From Gemmatimonas sp. (GTDB taxonomy: Bacteria > Gemmatimonadota > Gemmatimonadetes > Gemmatimonadales > Gemmatimonadaceae), in assembly GCF_027531815.1 (NCBI RefSeq), contig NZ_JAPZSK010000002.1, positions 434,001 to 498,000 of the forward strand: 64,000 bases of DNA, written 5' to 3'. Below are positions 17,822-26,467 of this stretch, piece by piece; positions within the stretch are counted from its first letter, which is position 1; the number at the start of each line of letters is the position of its first letter. The notes under the pieces were generated by a model. It saw only the letters and a list, made by a program, of their open reading frames with translations. It had not been told where the DNA came from and did not search any database. The translations under genes were made by a program, and so were the position numbers.

Positions 17822-20554
17822 TCACCCCGGTTCGCGAATCGCGATCATGGGGGTTTCGCGATAGACATCGCGTGACGTGAGCAGGCCGATCGTCATGGTG
17901 AGCAGCAGCATCCCGCCCGCAATGAGCAGCGTGGGGCCCACCGCCGGGTCGAAGGGGTCCTCGAACACGAAGGTGGTGATGGCCCACGCGCCGCCGAAGC
18001 TGAGCACCATGCCGGTCAGCGCGCCCAGGGCCCCCAGCGCGCCGTACTCGGCGAGCAGTACGCGTGCCACCTGCGTGCGGGATGCGCCGAGCGTGCGCAG
18101 CAGCACCCCCTCACGCAAACGCGCCCGGCGTGTGGCGGCCACGGCGCTGAAGAGCACGGGAACGCCCATGGCGAGGGAGAACAACCCGAGGAACCGGATG
18201 GCGAGCGTCACCCGATCGACGATGGCGCCGATCGTCTGCTTCACGAGCGTCAGGTCGAGACTCGACACGTTGGGATACCGTCGCACGATGTCGCGCTGAA
18301 TCTCCGCGAGCGGCGCCCCGGTGGGTACGTTGGCCACGATCACGTACTGCTGCGGGGCCCGACGCAGCGCCGCCGGCTCGAAGACGGCAAAGAAGTTGGC
18401 TTCGAAGCGTCCCCAGTTCACCGATCGTGTGTTGGTGAGCACGGTGGTCACCGGAACGCCCTGCACGTTCCACGTGATGGTGTCGCCCAGCGTCACGCCC
18501 ATATCGCGGGCGAGGTCCTGCTCCAGCGAGAGCAGGAAGGGGCGCGACGGGTCGGCGGCACGCTGCGTCGCGAGCGCGGCGGAATCGGGGAACCACGTGC
18601 CGCTCACCAGCTTCTCCGACGATTGCATGTCGTGGCGATAGGTGGAGCGGTACTCGCGCCGCAGCGACCAGCCGGCGCGCCGCACGGTGCTGTCGCCTTG
18701 CAGCTTGGCAACCGGTGTGCCGTTGATCGCTTCCACGCGCATTGTCACGATGGGCGTCTGCTGCACGATGGGATGCTGACGCACGCGCAACATGGAGTCG
18801 AGTGGAGCGGCCTGGTCGTCCTGCACGTCGAAGAGCAGCAGGTTGCCGGCGGCGGCGTCGGCGGTGGTCTGCACCCGTCCCAGCAGATTGGCCTGCACCA
18901 GGTACACGGTGCTCAGCAGAAACGCGCCGAAGCCGAGCGCCAGAGTCACGGCGCGCGTCTGGTTGGCCGGACGGTGAAGATTGGCAATGCCCTGCCGCAA
19001 CGGAAACGGCCAGGACGGATGCGTACTGCGTCGTGCCAGGGCGATGAGTGCGGTGGCCGCCAGCCACAGGATGAGCACGACCGCGACGATGCCGCCGGTC
19101 ATGGCGAGTCCGTCGCGCAGCGATTCGATGCGGGAGAGCACGATGGCCACGATGCTCCCCACGAGCAGCGCGTCCACCAGCAGGCGCGCCCCATCCTTCC
19201 ACTCGCTGGGCAGCGCGGCCGGATCGGCGTTGCGGCGAATGGCCTGCAGCGGCGACACACGGCGCAGCGCCAGGAGCGGGCGCAGCGCAAAGACCAGCGA
19301 CACCCACACGCCGGTGGCCAGCCCCAGCAGCAGCGGGCGTGGTTCGAGGGCGATGGTGACGTCGACCGGGAGGAAATCCCCCATGACCTGCGGCAGGAGG
19401 AACTGCACGGCTACCCCCAGGGCGGCGCCGGCGGTGGCGCCCACGAGCCCCATGGCGGCAGCCTGCACCACGTAGAGCGCCAGCACCTGGCGGCTCGTGG
19501 CGCCCAGGCAGCGCAGGACGGCAACGGTGTCGATCTTGGCCGAGACAAAGGCATTCACCCCGCTCGCCACGCCAATGCCCCCGAGCAGCAGGGCAATGAG
19601 CCCGATGATGCTGAGAAAGTCGGCGAGGCGTGCCACCGCTTCGGTGAACTCCCGTTCGGTATCGGCCACAGTGCGGACACGAACGCGGGTGCGCGGCGCC
19701 GTGGTGGCTGCCGGCGCCGCCGCGGCGCTGTCGCCGGCCGCGGCGGTGGTGTCACGCGCTCCCTCCTCGTCCTGGCCGCCGGGCGCGTTGCGCTCACGTT
19801 CGCCGCGGGCTTCCGCGGCCTCGATGCGGGCCGCTTCCACCGGGTCGATGCGCCGGCGCAAGGCGCGGGCAACCTGCGCTGCCGGCTTGGGCGTGGCCTG
19901 CGCCGCGGGCAGCTTGAGCACCAGTTCGTATTCAGCGCGGCTGCCGAACGACAGCAGCCCCATTTGCGGGAGCCACCGGTCGGAGACGTACACCCGCGGG
20001 CCGATCACTGCGGTAATGCCGGCATCCCCGGGAACGTTGCCCAGCGTGCCGCCAATCGTGAACGGCTGCTGCCCCAGCTTGAGCCGGTCCCCCACCTTGG
20101 CGTCGAGGGCGATGAGCAGCGAGGCGTCGACGAACACGAGCGTGTCGTCGTGCACCTGCGACCAGCCGTTGGCCGGGACGGTCTCGATGGCGCCGTAGAA
20201 TGGGTATCCCGGCGAGACCGCCCGCACCTGCACGAGGCGCGTGCCCCCCGAGGGCTCGGCGAGCGCCATGGAGGCAAAGGTGGTCACGCGCGAGGCCGGC
20301 ACGCCGGCGGTGCGCAGCGAATCGGTGAGGGTGTCGATGACAGCGGGGAACTTCGCGCGGGCCTGCAGCGACAGGTCGCCGCCCAGCAGGGTCCGCGACT
20401 GGTCACGAATGGAGCGCGTGACGTTGCCGGCAAAGGAGTCGATGGCCACGAGCGCCGCCACGCCGAAGGCAATGGACGACATGTACAGCGCAAGCCGCCG
20501 ACGCGCCGTGCGGCTTTCGCGCCACGCCAGCCGGAGCAGGGTCTGGACGGTCAT
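17822..20554 (-). CDS. ABC transporter permease, FtsX/YbbP type
   Basis: The 910-residue membrane protein has the YbbP plan: an N-terminal membrane helix (about residues 22-45), a large extracytoplasmic domain, an FtsX block of helices around 330-480, a second periplasmic domain and a C-terminal FtsX block (IRFLGLFSLAMGVPVLFSAV through ITTFVFEDPF and a last helix LLIAGGMLLLTMTIGLL). Such permeases pair with LolD-like ATPases and act on envelope lipids or lipoproteins rather than on soluble nutrients. An unusual charged, Ala-rich insertion lies near residues 245-290. ATG 20554 overlaps the stop of the ATPase gene as ATGA. Confidence 0.9.
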   Translation of the reverse strand: MTVQTLLRLAWRESRTARRRLALYMSSIAFGVAALVAIDSFAGNVTRSIRDQSRTLLGGDLSLQARAKFPAVIDTLTDSLRTAGVPASRVTTFASMALAEPSGGTRLVQVRAVSPGYPFYGAIETVPANGWSQVHDDTLVFVDASLLIALDAKVGDRLKLGQQPFTIGGTLGNVPGDAGITAVIGPRVYVSDRWLPQMGLLSFGSRAEYELVLKLPAAQATPKPAAQVARALRRRIDPVEAARIEAAEARGERERNAPGGQDEEGARDTTAAAGDSAAAAPAATTAPRTRVRVRTVADTEREFTEAVARLADFLSIIGLIALLLGGIGVASGVNAFVSAKIDTVAVLRCLGATSRQVLALYVVQAAAMGLVGATAGAALGVAVQFLLPQVMGDFLPVDVTIALEPRPLLLGLATGVWVSLVFALRPLLALRRVSPLQAIRRNADPAALPSEWKDGARLLVDALLVGSIVAIVLSRIESLRDGLAMTGGIVAVVLILWLAATALIALARRSTHPSWPFPLRQGIANLHRPANQTRAVTLALGFGAFLLSTVYLVQANLLGRVQTTADAAAGNLLLFDVQDDQAAPLDSMLRVRQHPIVQQTPIVTMRVEAINGTPVAKLQGDSTVRRAGWSLRREYRSTYRHDMQSSEKLVSGTWFPDSAALATQRAADPSRPFLLSLEQDLARDMGVTLGDTITWNVQGVPVTTVLTNTRSVNWGRFEANFFAVFEPAALRRAPQQYVIVANVPTGAPLAEIQRDIVRRYPNVSSLDLTLVKQTIGAIVDRVTLAIRFLGLFSLAMGVPVLFSAVAATRRARLREGVLLRTLGASRTQVARVLLAEYGALGALGALTGMVLSFGGAWAITTFVFEDPFDPAVGPTLLIAGGMLLLTMTIGLLTSRDVYRETPMIAIREPG

Positions 20555-21240
20555 GCGGGGGTGTGGTGCACGTCTTCCACCATCACGCCGTCCTTGAGGC
20601 GAATGGTCCGCTGTGTGCGCGCCGCGAGGGTCACGTCGTGGGTGACGAGCACGATGGTGCAGCCGCGTTCCCGGTTGAGCGCCTGCAGCAGCTCCACGAT
20701 GCGTTCACCGGTGGCACCGTCCAGGTTGCCCGTGGGTTCGTCGGCAAAGAGGATCTTGGGGTCGTTCACGAAGGCGCGCGCAAGGGCCACGCGCTGCTGC
20801 TCACCGCCCGAGAGCTGTTGCGGGAAGTGGTGCGTGCGGTCGCCCAGCCCCACGCGCGCGAGCAGGTCGCGGGCACGCGCCGCCGCCTCACGCACCGGGA
20901 CGCGCCCGGCCAGTTCGAGCGGCACCTGCACGTTTTCGAGCGCCGTGAGGGTGGGGATCAATTGAAAGCTTTGGAAGACGAACCCAACTTTCTCTCCCCG
21001 GAGGCGTGCGCGGGCATCTTCATCGAGGCGGCCGAAATCCTCGCCGTCGAGGGATACCGTGCCGCTCGACGGGGTATCGAGACCGGCGAGCAGGCCGAGC
21101 AGCGTCGTCTTGCCGCTGCCGGAGGGGCCGACAATGGAAACGAACGCCCCGGCCGGTACCTCGAACGACACGTCACGCAGCACCGTGAGGCGCTGGGTGC
21201 CGCTCAGATATTCCTTGGTCAACCCACGAGCGACGAGCAT
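20551..21240 (-). CDS. ABC transporter ATP-binding protein, YbbA/LolD type
   Basis: This 229-residue ATPase has Walker A GPSGSGKTT, Q-loop FVFQSFQLIPTLTALENV, signature LSGGEQQRVALARAF and Walker B ILFADEPTGNLDG, with the switch His in VTHD. It powers the YbbP-type permease encoded just downstream. ATG 21240 is chosen because it gives the usual MLVARGLTKEYLSG start; the longer upstream frame runs into the divergent esterase gene. The start codon overlaps the esterase start on the opposite strand (CATG). The tesA-ybbA-ybbP arrangement is also found in Escherichia coli. Confidence 0.94.
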   Translation of the reverse strand: MLVARGLTKEYLSGTQRLTVLRDVSFEVPAGAFVSIVGPSGSGKTTLLGLLAGLDTPSSGTVSLDGEDFGRLDEDARARLRGEKVGFVFQSFQLIPTLTALENVQVPLELAGRVPVREAAARARDLLARVGLGDRTHHFPQQLSGGEQQRVALARAFVNDPKILFADEPTGNLDGATGERIVELLQALNRERGCTIVLVTHDVTLAARTQRTIRLKDGVMVEDVHHTPA

Positions 21241-22036
21241 GCGAAGACAGAAGAGGGAAGAGGGACACTGCCGCTGGCGCACCGCCGCCATGGTGGTGAC
21301 GCTTGCCGGAGCGGGACTGCTGGGCGCGTGTGGTGCCGGGGCATCGGGCAATGCAGCGGCTGCCGGTACCAACGGAGGGGGCGCGCCAACGGATTCAGCG
21401 AATTCCGCCGTGGGCGCACCTGCCGTGGGGGAGAATACACCAGCCGGGGCCAATGGCGCCCCCGCCGGGGCGCGGCGGGTGGTGCTGCTGGGGACGAGTC
21501 TGACGGCGGGGCTGGGGTTGCCCCCCGAACAGGCGTATCCCGCCTTGCTGCAGGAGAAGGCCGATTCGGCGCAGCTGCCCGTCACGATCGTGAACGCCGG
21601 GTTGAGCGGCGAAACGTCGGCCGGGGCGGTGCGCCGCGCGGCGTGGGTCCTGGAGCAGCCGGCGGCGGTGGTGGTGCTGGAGGTGGGCGCCAACGACGGC
21701 CTGCGCGGGGTGGACCCTGACAGCACCTACGCCAACCTGGTGAAGCTGGTGCAGATGGTGAAGGCCCAGCGCCCCGAGGCCAAGGTGGCACTGGTGCAAA
21801 TGGAAGCCCCGACCAACCTTGGCGCCTCCTATACCCGTCGTTTTCACGACGCCTACGGGCGGGCCGCCCGCGAAACCGGGGTCCCGCTGTGGCCCTTTCT
21901 GCTGGATGGGGTGGCCGGGGTGGCGCGGTTGAACCAGGGCGACGGCATTCACCCCAACGCCGAGGGCGCACGGGTGGTGGCTGGCACCGTGTGGGGGGCC
22001 ATGGGGCCGCTGTTGAGGGAGCTGGTGGCGCCGTAG
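21239..22036 (+). CDS. tesA: TesA-like GDSL/SGNH esterase, predicted lipoprotein
   Basis: The 265-residue protein starts with a basic n-region and a hydrophobic segment ending LLGACGAG, a lipobox, then an Ala/Gly/Pro-rich linker. The catalytic domain has the SGNH blocks: LLGTSLTAGLGL (nucleophile Ser), NAGLSGETSAG (Gly), EVGANDGLRG (Asn) and GDGIHPNAEGA (Asp-x-x-His; here G-D-G-I-H). TesA enzymes cleave acyl esters and thioesters in the periplasm. ATG 21290 is an alternative but would remove the charged n-region. It is divergent from ybbA with overlapping start codons. Confidence 0.9.
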   Translation: MRRQKREEGHCRWRTAAMVVTLAGAGLLGACGAGASGNAAAAGTNGGGAPTDSANSAVGAPAVGENTPAGANGAPAGARRVVLLGTSLTAGLGLPPEQAYPALLQEKADSAQLPVTIVNAGLSGETSAGAVRRAAWVLEQPAAVVVLEVGANDGLRGVDPDSTYANLVKLVQMVKAQRPEAKVALVQMEAPTNLGASYTRRFHDAYGRAARETGVPLWPFLLDGVAGVARLNQGDGIHPNAEGARVVAGTVWGAMGPLLRELVAP

Positions 22037-22180
22037 TCGGGCGGTCGGCGCGACCATTCGCCTACACTTCCAGCGCGCGATCCGTCCGGTTACGTTTTGA
22101 GGCTGTCCGCGAGATGCGGGCAAATCGTGTGATCTTCGCGCTGTTCGTGCTTTCCATCCCTGCTTGCAGGTGCCGTAGAT

Positions 22181-22747
22181 ATGGCTTTTTCCGCTACGCA
22201 GATCCGCCGTGGCATGGTGCTCGTGTTCGAGGGCGACCCGTGCCGTGTCATCGAGTTCCGTCATCACACGCCGGGCAACCTGCGCGCGATGGTGCAGGCG
22301 AAGCTGAAGAACCTGCGCACGGGTTCGAGCTTCGAGCATCGGTTCCGTGCTGCCGACACGATCGTGAAGGCGGACATGGAAACGCACGAGCTGGAGTTCA
22401 TGTACCAGGGTGGTGACTCGTACCACTTCATGAACGCCGAGAACTACGACCAGATCGAACTCGACGAAGAGGCGCTGGGCGATTCGGCGCCGTGGATGCA
22501 GTCGGGGCTCAAGATCCTGGCCGAGTACTACAACGGGCGTCCCATCGGCATCCAGCTTCCCAACTCCATGGTGTTCGAGATCGTGGAGACGGCGCCGGTG
22601 GTGCGTGGCGCGACCAAGACAGCCTCGTCCAAGCCGGCCAAGCTGGAGAACGGCGTGACGGTGAACGTGCCGGAGTTCGTGGAGCAGGGGACGCGCGTGC
22701 GCGTCAATCCGAACACGGGCGAGTACCTCGACCGCGCGAAGGATTGA
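22181..22747 (+). CDS. efp: Elongation factor P
   Basis: The 188-residue protein has the three EF-P domains: the KOW-like N-domain (FSATQIRRGMVLVFEGDPCRVIEF), a central OB domain (HELEFMYQGGDSYHFM) and the C-terminal OB domain closing with VRVNPNTGEYLDRAKD. EF-P relieves ribosome stalling at proline runs. The loop that reaches the peptidyl-transferase centre reads HHTPGNLRAM, so the tip residue is Asn33 where the E. coli protein has the modified Lys34. The modification routes known for Lys or Arg tips would therefore not apply directly. It is a single gene upstream of the tRNA cluster. Confidence 0.96.
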   Translation: MAFSATQIRRGMVLVFEGDPCRVIEFRHHTPGNLRAMVQAKLKNLRTGSSFEHRFRAADTIVKADMETHELEFMYQGGDSYHFMNAENYDQIELDEEALGDSAPWMQSGLKILAEYYNGRPIGIQLPNSMVFEIVETAPVVRGATKTASSKPAKLENGVTVNVPEFVEQGTRVRVNPNTGEYLDRAKD

Positions 22748-22777
22748 GCGAACGGGGAAAATGGCCGGGTTCAGCCC

Positions 22778-22806
22778 TTGAATTCGGTCTTTTCTCCGGT
22801 TACTCT
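22778..22806 (+). promoter_or_regulatory. Candidate sigma-70 promoter of the tRNA cluster
   Basis: TTGAAT at 22778-22783 and TACTCT at 22801-22806 are separated by 17 bases, the optimum for a housekeeping promoter. They lie 94 bases upstream of tRNA-His and downstream of efp. Confidence 0.5.
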
Positions 22807-22899
22807 TGGCGTCTCCCGCGGAAATCCGCTCCAATCGTTACGATAGGAGCCAGGTCGGTAGGAGATCGCAACGGGTGCAAGCGGGCCCGGGCGAGCATG

Positions 22900-22973
22900 G
22901 TGGCCGTAGCTCAATCGGTTAGAGCACCGGATTGTGGTTCCGGGGGTTGCGGGTTCGATTCCCGTCGGTCACC
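22900..22973 (+). tRNA. tRNA-His (anticodon GTG)
   Basis: Cloverleaf with acceptor GTGGCCG/CGGTCAC, D-loop AGCTCAATCGGTTAGAGC, anticodon GTG in GGATTGTGGTTCC and T-loop GGTTCGATTCC. First gene of the seven-tRNA cluster. CCA is not encoded. Confidence 0.95.
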
Positions 22974-23014
22974 CTGAACACACTGGCGAGCAGCGATCTT
23001 TCGCCGCTCTCCGG

Positions 23015-23087
23015 AGGTCCGTAGCTCAATTGGTAGAGCACCGGTCTCCAAAACCGGCGGTTGGGGGTTCGATTCCCTCCGGGCCTG
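23015..23087 (+). tRNA. tRNA-Trp (anticodon CCA)
   Basis: Cloverleaf with acceptor AGGTCCG/CGGGCCT, anticodon CCA in GGTCTCCAAAACC and T-arm GGGGGTTCGATTCCCTC. It follows tRNA-His by 41 bases in the same orientation. Confidence 0.95.
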
Positions 23088-23241
23088 TCAGAACAACAGT
23101 TTTGAGTTTTGAGTTGTCGGTGCTGAGTGGAGACGCTTGGTAGCGGCGGGCTGGGCGACAGAAACGAGGGGCGATCAGGAGTCGTGATCGCGGCAGGGAA
23201 CAGTTGTACCGCCGAGGCGTCATGCCTTGGCGAGACGCCTC

Positions 23242-23314
23242 GGCGGTATCGTCTAGGGGACTAGGACACAGCCCTCTCAAGGCTGGAACACGGGTTCGAA
23301 TCCCGTTACCGCTA
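23242..23314 (+). tRNA. tRNA-Glu (anticodon CTC)
   Basis: The D-arm GTCTAGGGGACTAGGAC is typical of tRNA-Glu; the anticodon is CTC in GCCCTCTCAAGGC and the T-arm is CGGGTTCGAATCCCG. Acceptor GGCGGTA pairs with TACCGCT, with G.T as the first pair. The 150 bases before it contain a short TTTTGAG repeat and no recognised gene. Confidence 0.92.
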
Positions 23315-23358
23315 TTCGCTGGACGTTGCTGCAGGCAGATGGTCTGAATCACATCTAC

Positions 23359-23430
23359 GGCTCCATCGTCTATCGGTTAGGACGCGACCCTTTCAAGGTC
23401 GAGAGACGGGTTCGATTCCCGTTGGAGCTA
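23359..23430 (+). tRNA. tRNA-Glu (anticodon TTC)
   Basis: Second glutamate tRNA, with anticodon TTC in GACCCTTTCAAGGTC, D-arm GTCTATCGGTTAGGAC, and acceptor GGCTCCA/TGGAGCT with a terminal G.T pair as in its neighbour. Together the two read both Glu codons. Confidence 0.93.
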
Positions 23431-23450
23431 TGAAGGTGCAGGTGTAGTTG

Positions 23451-23525
23451 GGGGGCGTAGCTCAGTTTGGTTAGAGCACTCGACTGTCACTCGAGAGGTC
23501 GCGGGTTCGAGCCCCGTCGCTCCCG
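23451..23525 (+). tRNA. tRNA-Asp (anticodon GTC)
   Basis: Acceptor GGGGGCG/CGCTCCC, anticodon GTC in CTCGACTGTCACTCGAG and T-arm CGGGTTCGAGCCCCG. Its G34 is the usual queuosine position, the later target of the GluQRS-type enzyme encoded at 58610. Confidence 0.94.
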
Positions 23526-23604
23526 TCGTTGTTCGGGCTCAGCAGGTGCAGGTTGCAGGTTGCAGGCGCAGGACGCACAAACTCGGTCGCAAGCCGAGCC
23601 CCTC

Positions 23605-23686
23605 GCTCTGGTGGTGAAATTGGTAGACACGCCGTCTTGAGGGGGCGGTGCCGCAAGGCGTAGCGGTTCGAGTCCGCTCCAGAGCA
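23605..23686 (+). tRNA. tRNA-Leu (anticodon GAG)
   Basis: Class II tRNA with a long variable arm (GGTGCCGCAAGGCGT). Acceptor GCTCTGG/CCAGAGC, anticodon GAG in CCGTCTTGAGGGGGCGG, T-arm GCGGTTCGAGTCCGC. Confidence 0.93.
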
Positions 23687-23713
23687 TGCAGGTGTTGGTG
23701 CAGTCGCGTCACC

Positions 23714-23785
23714 GCCACAGTAGCTCAGTGGTAGAGCACCCGATTCGTAATCGGGCGGTCATCGGTTCAATCCCGATCTGTGGCT
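23714..23785 (+). tRNA. tRNA-Thr (anticodon CGT)
   Basis: Acceptor GCCACAG/CTGTGGC, D-arm AGCTCAGTGGTAGAGC, anticodon CGT in CCGATTCGTAATCGG and T-arm TCGGTTCAATCCCGA. Last gene of the cluster, 16 bases before the terminator hairpin. Confidence 0.95.
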
Positions 23786-23801
23786 CTTCAAAAACCGGTC
23801 G

Positions 23802-23837
23802 AATTCCCGGTCCGCACTGCGGACCGGGAATTTTTTT
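23802..23837 (+). terminator. Rho-independent terminator of the tRNA cluster
   Basis: AATTCCCGGTCCGC and its exact complement GCGGACCGGGAATT flank a two-base loop and run into a seven-T tract. It lies right after tRNA-Thr, with the convergent nuclease gene ending six bases downstream, so it may serve both strands. Confidence 0.93.
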
Positions 23838-23842
23838 GTCGG

Positions 23843-24772
23843 TCACTCGGGCCAGGGAATCTCTTCCAGCCCCGGCCCCGCCGCAGTCCGCGTAACCGGC
23901 GCCGCCACTCCCACCGAGTCCGCCGATCCCGCGGCTGCACCCGGGCGCGAACGCGTCACGCTCCCCGGCGGCCAGGCCACCGCGTCGAGTGCGCAGCGCG
24001 CCAGGTCGAAGAGCGGCAGGGGGGCATCCTGCCGAATGGTGGTGAGCCGACGCATCAGCCGCGCCTGCTCATGCTGCCCCGCCAGCTTCGCCGTCTCATC
24101 GCGATGGCTCACGAACTCGCTCGCCTCGAGCGCCTTCTCCAGCGACTGCCAGCGACGCAGCAGCTTCGCTGCGGTCCCCTTGCCGATGCGGGCAATGCCG
24201 GGAATGTCGTCACCATCCTCACCGCACAGGGCCTTGAAGTCGGGGAGCTGCGACGGCGTGACACCGAATCGGGCGTGCACGTCGGCCGCCAGCCATCGCC
24301 GCACGCGCAGCCCGTCGGTGCCTTTCCCCACGCCCACATACGACACCACCTGCACCTGGTCGTCCACGAATTGGAGCAGGTCCGAGTCGTTGGAGAGCAG
24401 CGTGACCGGCAGCGTGGCGCGGAAACCGGCCATGATCGAGGCCACCACGTCGTCACCCTCGAAGCCTTCCACGCTCACACTCATCACCCCGGCGCCCTCG
24501 AGTGCCGTGCGAATGGGCGCGACACGTGTGCGCGTGTCCCCCGTCCGGCGGTGCTTGTACGAGGGAAAGAGCCCGTGGCGGAAGGTCGGGCCGTCGTGGT
24601 CCCACGCCGCCACCAGGTGCGTGGCCCCCACATCCATGGCGGTGCCACGCGCCATCTGACACCAGAGGCGCACCCCCGCGGTAACGTCGTCACTGGCCAC
24701 GTGTGCGGCACGGGCAGCGAGCGACTGGGCATCGATGACGAGCAAATGCAGCGACGACGGCAAGGCAGACAT
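23843..24772 (-). CDS. 5'-3' exonuclease / FEN-like nuclease
   Basis: The 309-residue protein is a stand-alone Pol I 5'-nuclease (FEN/ExoIX-like) domain: acidic metal-site motifs LLVIDAQSL, AAWDHDGPTFRH with YKHRR, GFEGDDVVAS and LLSNDSDLLQFV, then a helix-3-turn-helix DNA-binding motif DDIPGIARIGKGTAAKLL. Such enzymes cut 5' flaps in replication and repair. A proline/Ala-rich tail follows. ATG 24772 starts with MSALPSSLHLLVIDAQ; the longer frame crosses the divergent MFS promoter region. Only 35 bases separate it from the MFS start. Confidence 0.9.
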   Translation of the reverse strand: MSALPSSLHLLVIDAQSLAARAAHVASDDVTAGVRLWCQMARGTAMDVGATHLVAAWDHDGPTFRHGLFPSYKHRRTGDTRTRVAPIRTALEGAGVMSVSVEGFEGDDVVASIMAGFRATLPVTLLSNDSDLLQFVDDQVQVVSYVGVGKGTDGLRVRRWLAADVHARFGVTPSQLPDFKALCGEDGDDIPGIARIGKGTAAKLLRRWQSLEKALEASEFVSHRDETAKLAGQHEQARLMRRLTTIRQDAPLPLFDLARCALDAVAWPPGSVTRSRPGAAAGSADSVGVAAPVTRTAAGPGLEEIPWPE

Positions 24773-24807
24773 GGCCTCAACGTACTCGTCCGGTGCACAT
24801 TGCGCCC

Positions 24808-26133
24808 ATGATTCCCTCGAACCCCGGGACGGCTGCCGGTGGCGCGACAGGTACGACACGTCGTCGCCGTCTGGTCCTGCTGATGCTGCTCGTGGCATAT
24901 ACGTTCAATTTCCTCGATCGGCAGATTCTGGGGATTCTCAAGGAGCCCATCAAGGCGGAACTGGGGCTCAGCGATACGCAGCTGGGGCTTATGGGCGGGT
25001 TGGCGTTCGCGCTGTTGTACAGCACGCTGGCGGTGCCCATCGCTTGGCTGGCTGATCGGGTGAGTCGCACGTGGATCATCACCGCGGCCCTGGCCTCGTG
25101 GAGCGCCTTCACCATGCTCTGTGGCGTGGCGACCGGGTTCTGGTCACTCTTCCTGGCGCGGGTGGGCGTGGGGCTCGGTGAAGCCGGCGGTGTGGCCCCG
25201 GCGTATTCGCTCATCGCCGACTATTTCCCGCGCGCGCAACGCGCGCGCGCGCTGGCCGTCTACAGCTGGGGCGTACCGCTCGGCTCCGGCGCCGGCATCA
25301 TGTTCGGTGGCCTCATGGCGGCGTGGGTCGATTGGCGCTGGGCGCTCCTGCTGATAGGCGGCGCGGGCGTGCTCTTCGCACCGCTGTTCAAGTGGGTCGT
25401 TCGCGATCCCGTGCGCGGCGGGCTCGATGGCGCCGAGGCAGGCGTGGGCGGAGCAGGGCCGACGGCTGATGCGATCACGGTACCGTTCCGCACGGTGGCG
25501 ACCCGCGTGGCGAACGTTCCCGCCTTCTGGATGCTGGCGCTTGGAGCGGCCTGCTCCAGCATCTGCGGGTACGGTCTTGGCTTCTGGCTCCCCAGCTATT
25601 TCATGCGCAGCCTGGGGTTTACGCTGAGCCAGACGTCGGTGTATTACGGCAGCATTCAGCTGCTCGGTGGTATGGCGGGAATTTGGTTGGGCGGGGCGAT
25701 CGCCGATCGACTGGGGGCACAAGATCGGGGCGCGTACGCACGAACGCCGGCGGTGTGTTACGCCGTGGCGCTGCCGTTGCTGCTCTTGGCCATGCATACG
25801 ACACACCCGGTGCTGGCGTGGCTGCTGTTCGTGGTGCCCACGGGGCTCAACCTGGCCTGGATGGGCCCGGTCATGACGGCGGTACAGCACCTGGTGCCGG
25901 CGCACATGCGGAGCACGACCAGCGCCCTTTTTCTGCTGGTGGTCAACCTGCTTGGTCTGGGTATGGGGCTGTGGATCTTCGGGTTCCTGTCCGACCGCCT
26001 GGCCCCGTGGTACGGGGCGGAGAGCATGCGGTACGCCATCACGTGCGGACTGGGCTTCTATGCGGCCGCCGCCGTGCTCATGCTGTTGGCCTCCCGCCAC
26101 CTCCCCGCCAGGTGGGTGGACGCGGCCGCCTGA
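24808..26133 (+). CDS. MFS transporter, spinster-like
   Basis: The 441-residue protein has about twelve membrane helices and the features of spinster-type MFS transporters: FNFLDRQILGILKEPIKAEL at the first helix, the loop 2-3 motif AWLADRVSRTW, and GVGLGEAGGVAPAYSLIADY in helices 4-5. Substrates of this family range from sphingolipids to aromatic acids, so none is assigned. ATG 24808 follows a GTG (24793) by five codons. It is divergent from the nuclease gene and followed by tRNA-Gly. Confidence 0.88.
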   Translation: MIPSNPGTAAGGATGTTRRRRLVLLMLLVAYTFNFLDRQILGILKEPIKAELGLSDTQLGLMGGLAFALLYSTLAVPIAWLADRVSRTWIITAALASWSAFTMLCGVATGFWSLFLARVGVGLGEAGGVAPAYSLIADYFPRAQRARALAVYSWGVPLGSGAGIMFGGLMAAWVDWRWALLLIGGAGVLFAPLFKWVVRDPVRGGLDGAEAGVGGAGPTADAITVPFRTVATRVANVPAFWMLALGAACSSICGYGLGFWLPSYFMRSLGFTLSQTSVYYGSIQLLGGMAGIWLGGAIADRLGAQDRGAYARTPAVCYAVALPLLLLAMHTTHPVLAWLLFVVPTGLNLAWMGPVMTAVQHLVPAHMRSTTSALFLLVVNLLGLGMGLWIFGFLSDRLAPWYGAESMRYAITCGLGFYAAAAVLMLLASRHLPARWVDAAA

Positions 26134-26195
26134 AGGGGGGTGGGAGTCTGCCTGTTGTCTCTGCCGGTGTTGCACGCTAGCTTTCGGTTCACATC

Positions 26196-26268
<73 letters not shown>

Positions 26269-26467
26269 CTCATTCTTCGCAAACGGCGGTCTCCCTGTGG
26301 AGGCCGCCGTTTTGCGTTCGGGCCGGCAGTTCGGCTTGCCGAAACCGGGGGGATGGAGATCGGAGCGGCGAGTCGTGAGGGGTGAGGTAACGCGCACTCA
26401 CGGAGAGCACCGAGGTGGGGGAGGGGCACGGAGAGCGGCGACGGATGCCGAGCCGCAGGCGTTCATG

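Noticed and set aside
22113-22416. Signal-peptide-like ORF (MRANRVIFALFVLSIPACRC) upstream of efp
   Set aside because: It continues in another frame through the efp coding region; the hydrophobic start is likely chance in the efp leader.
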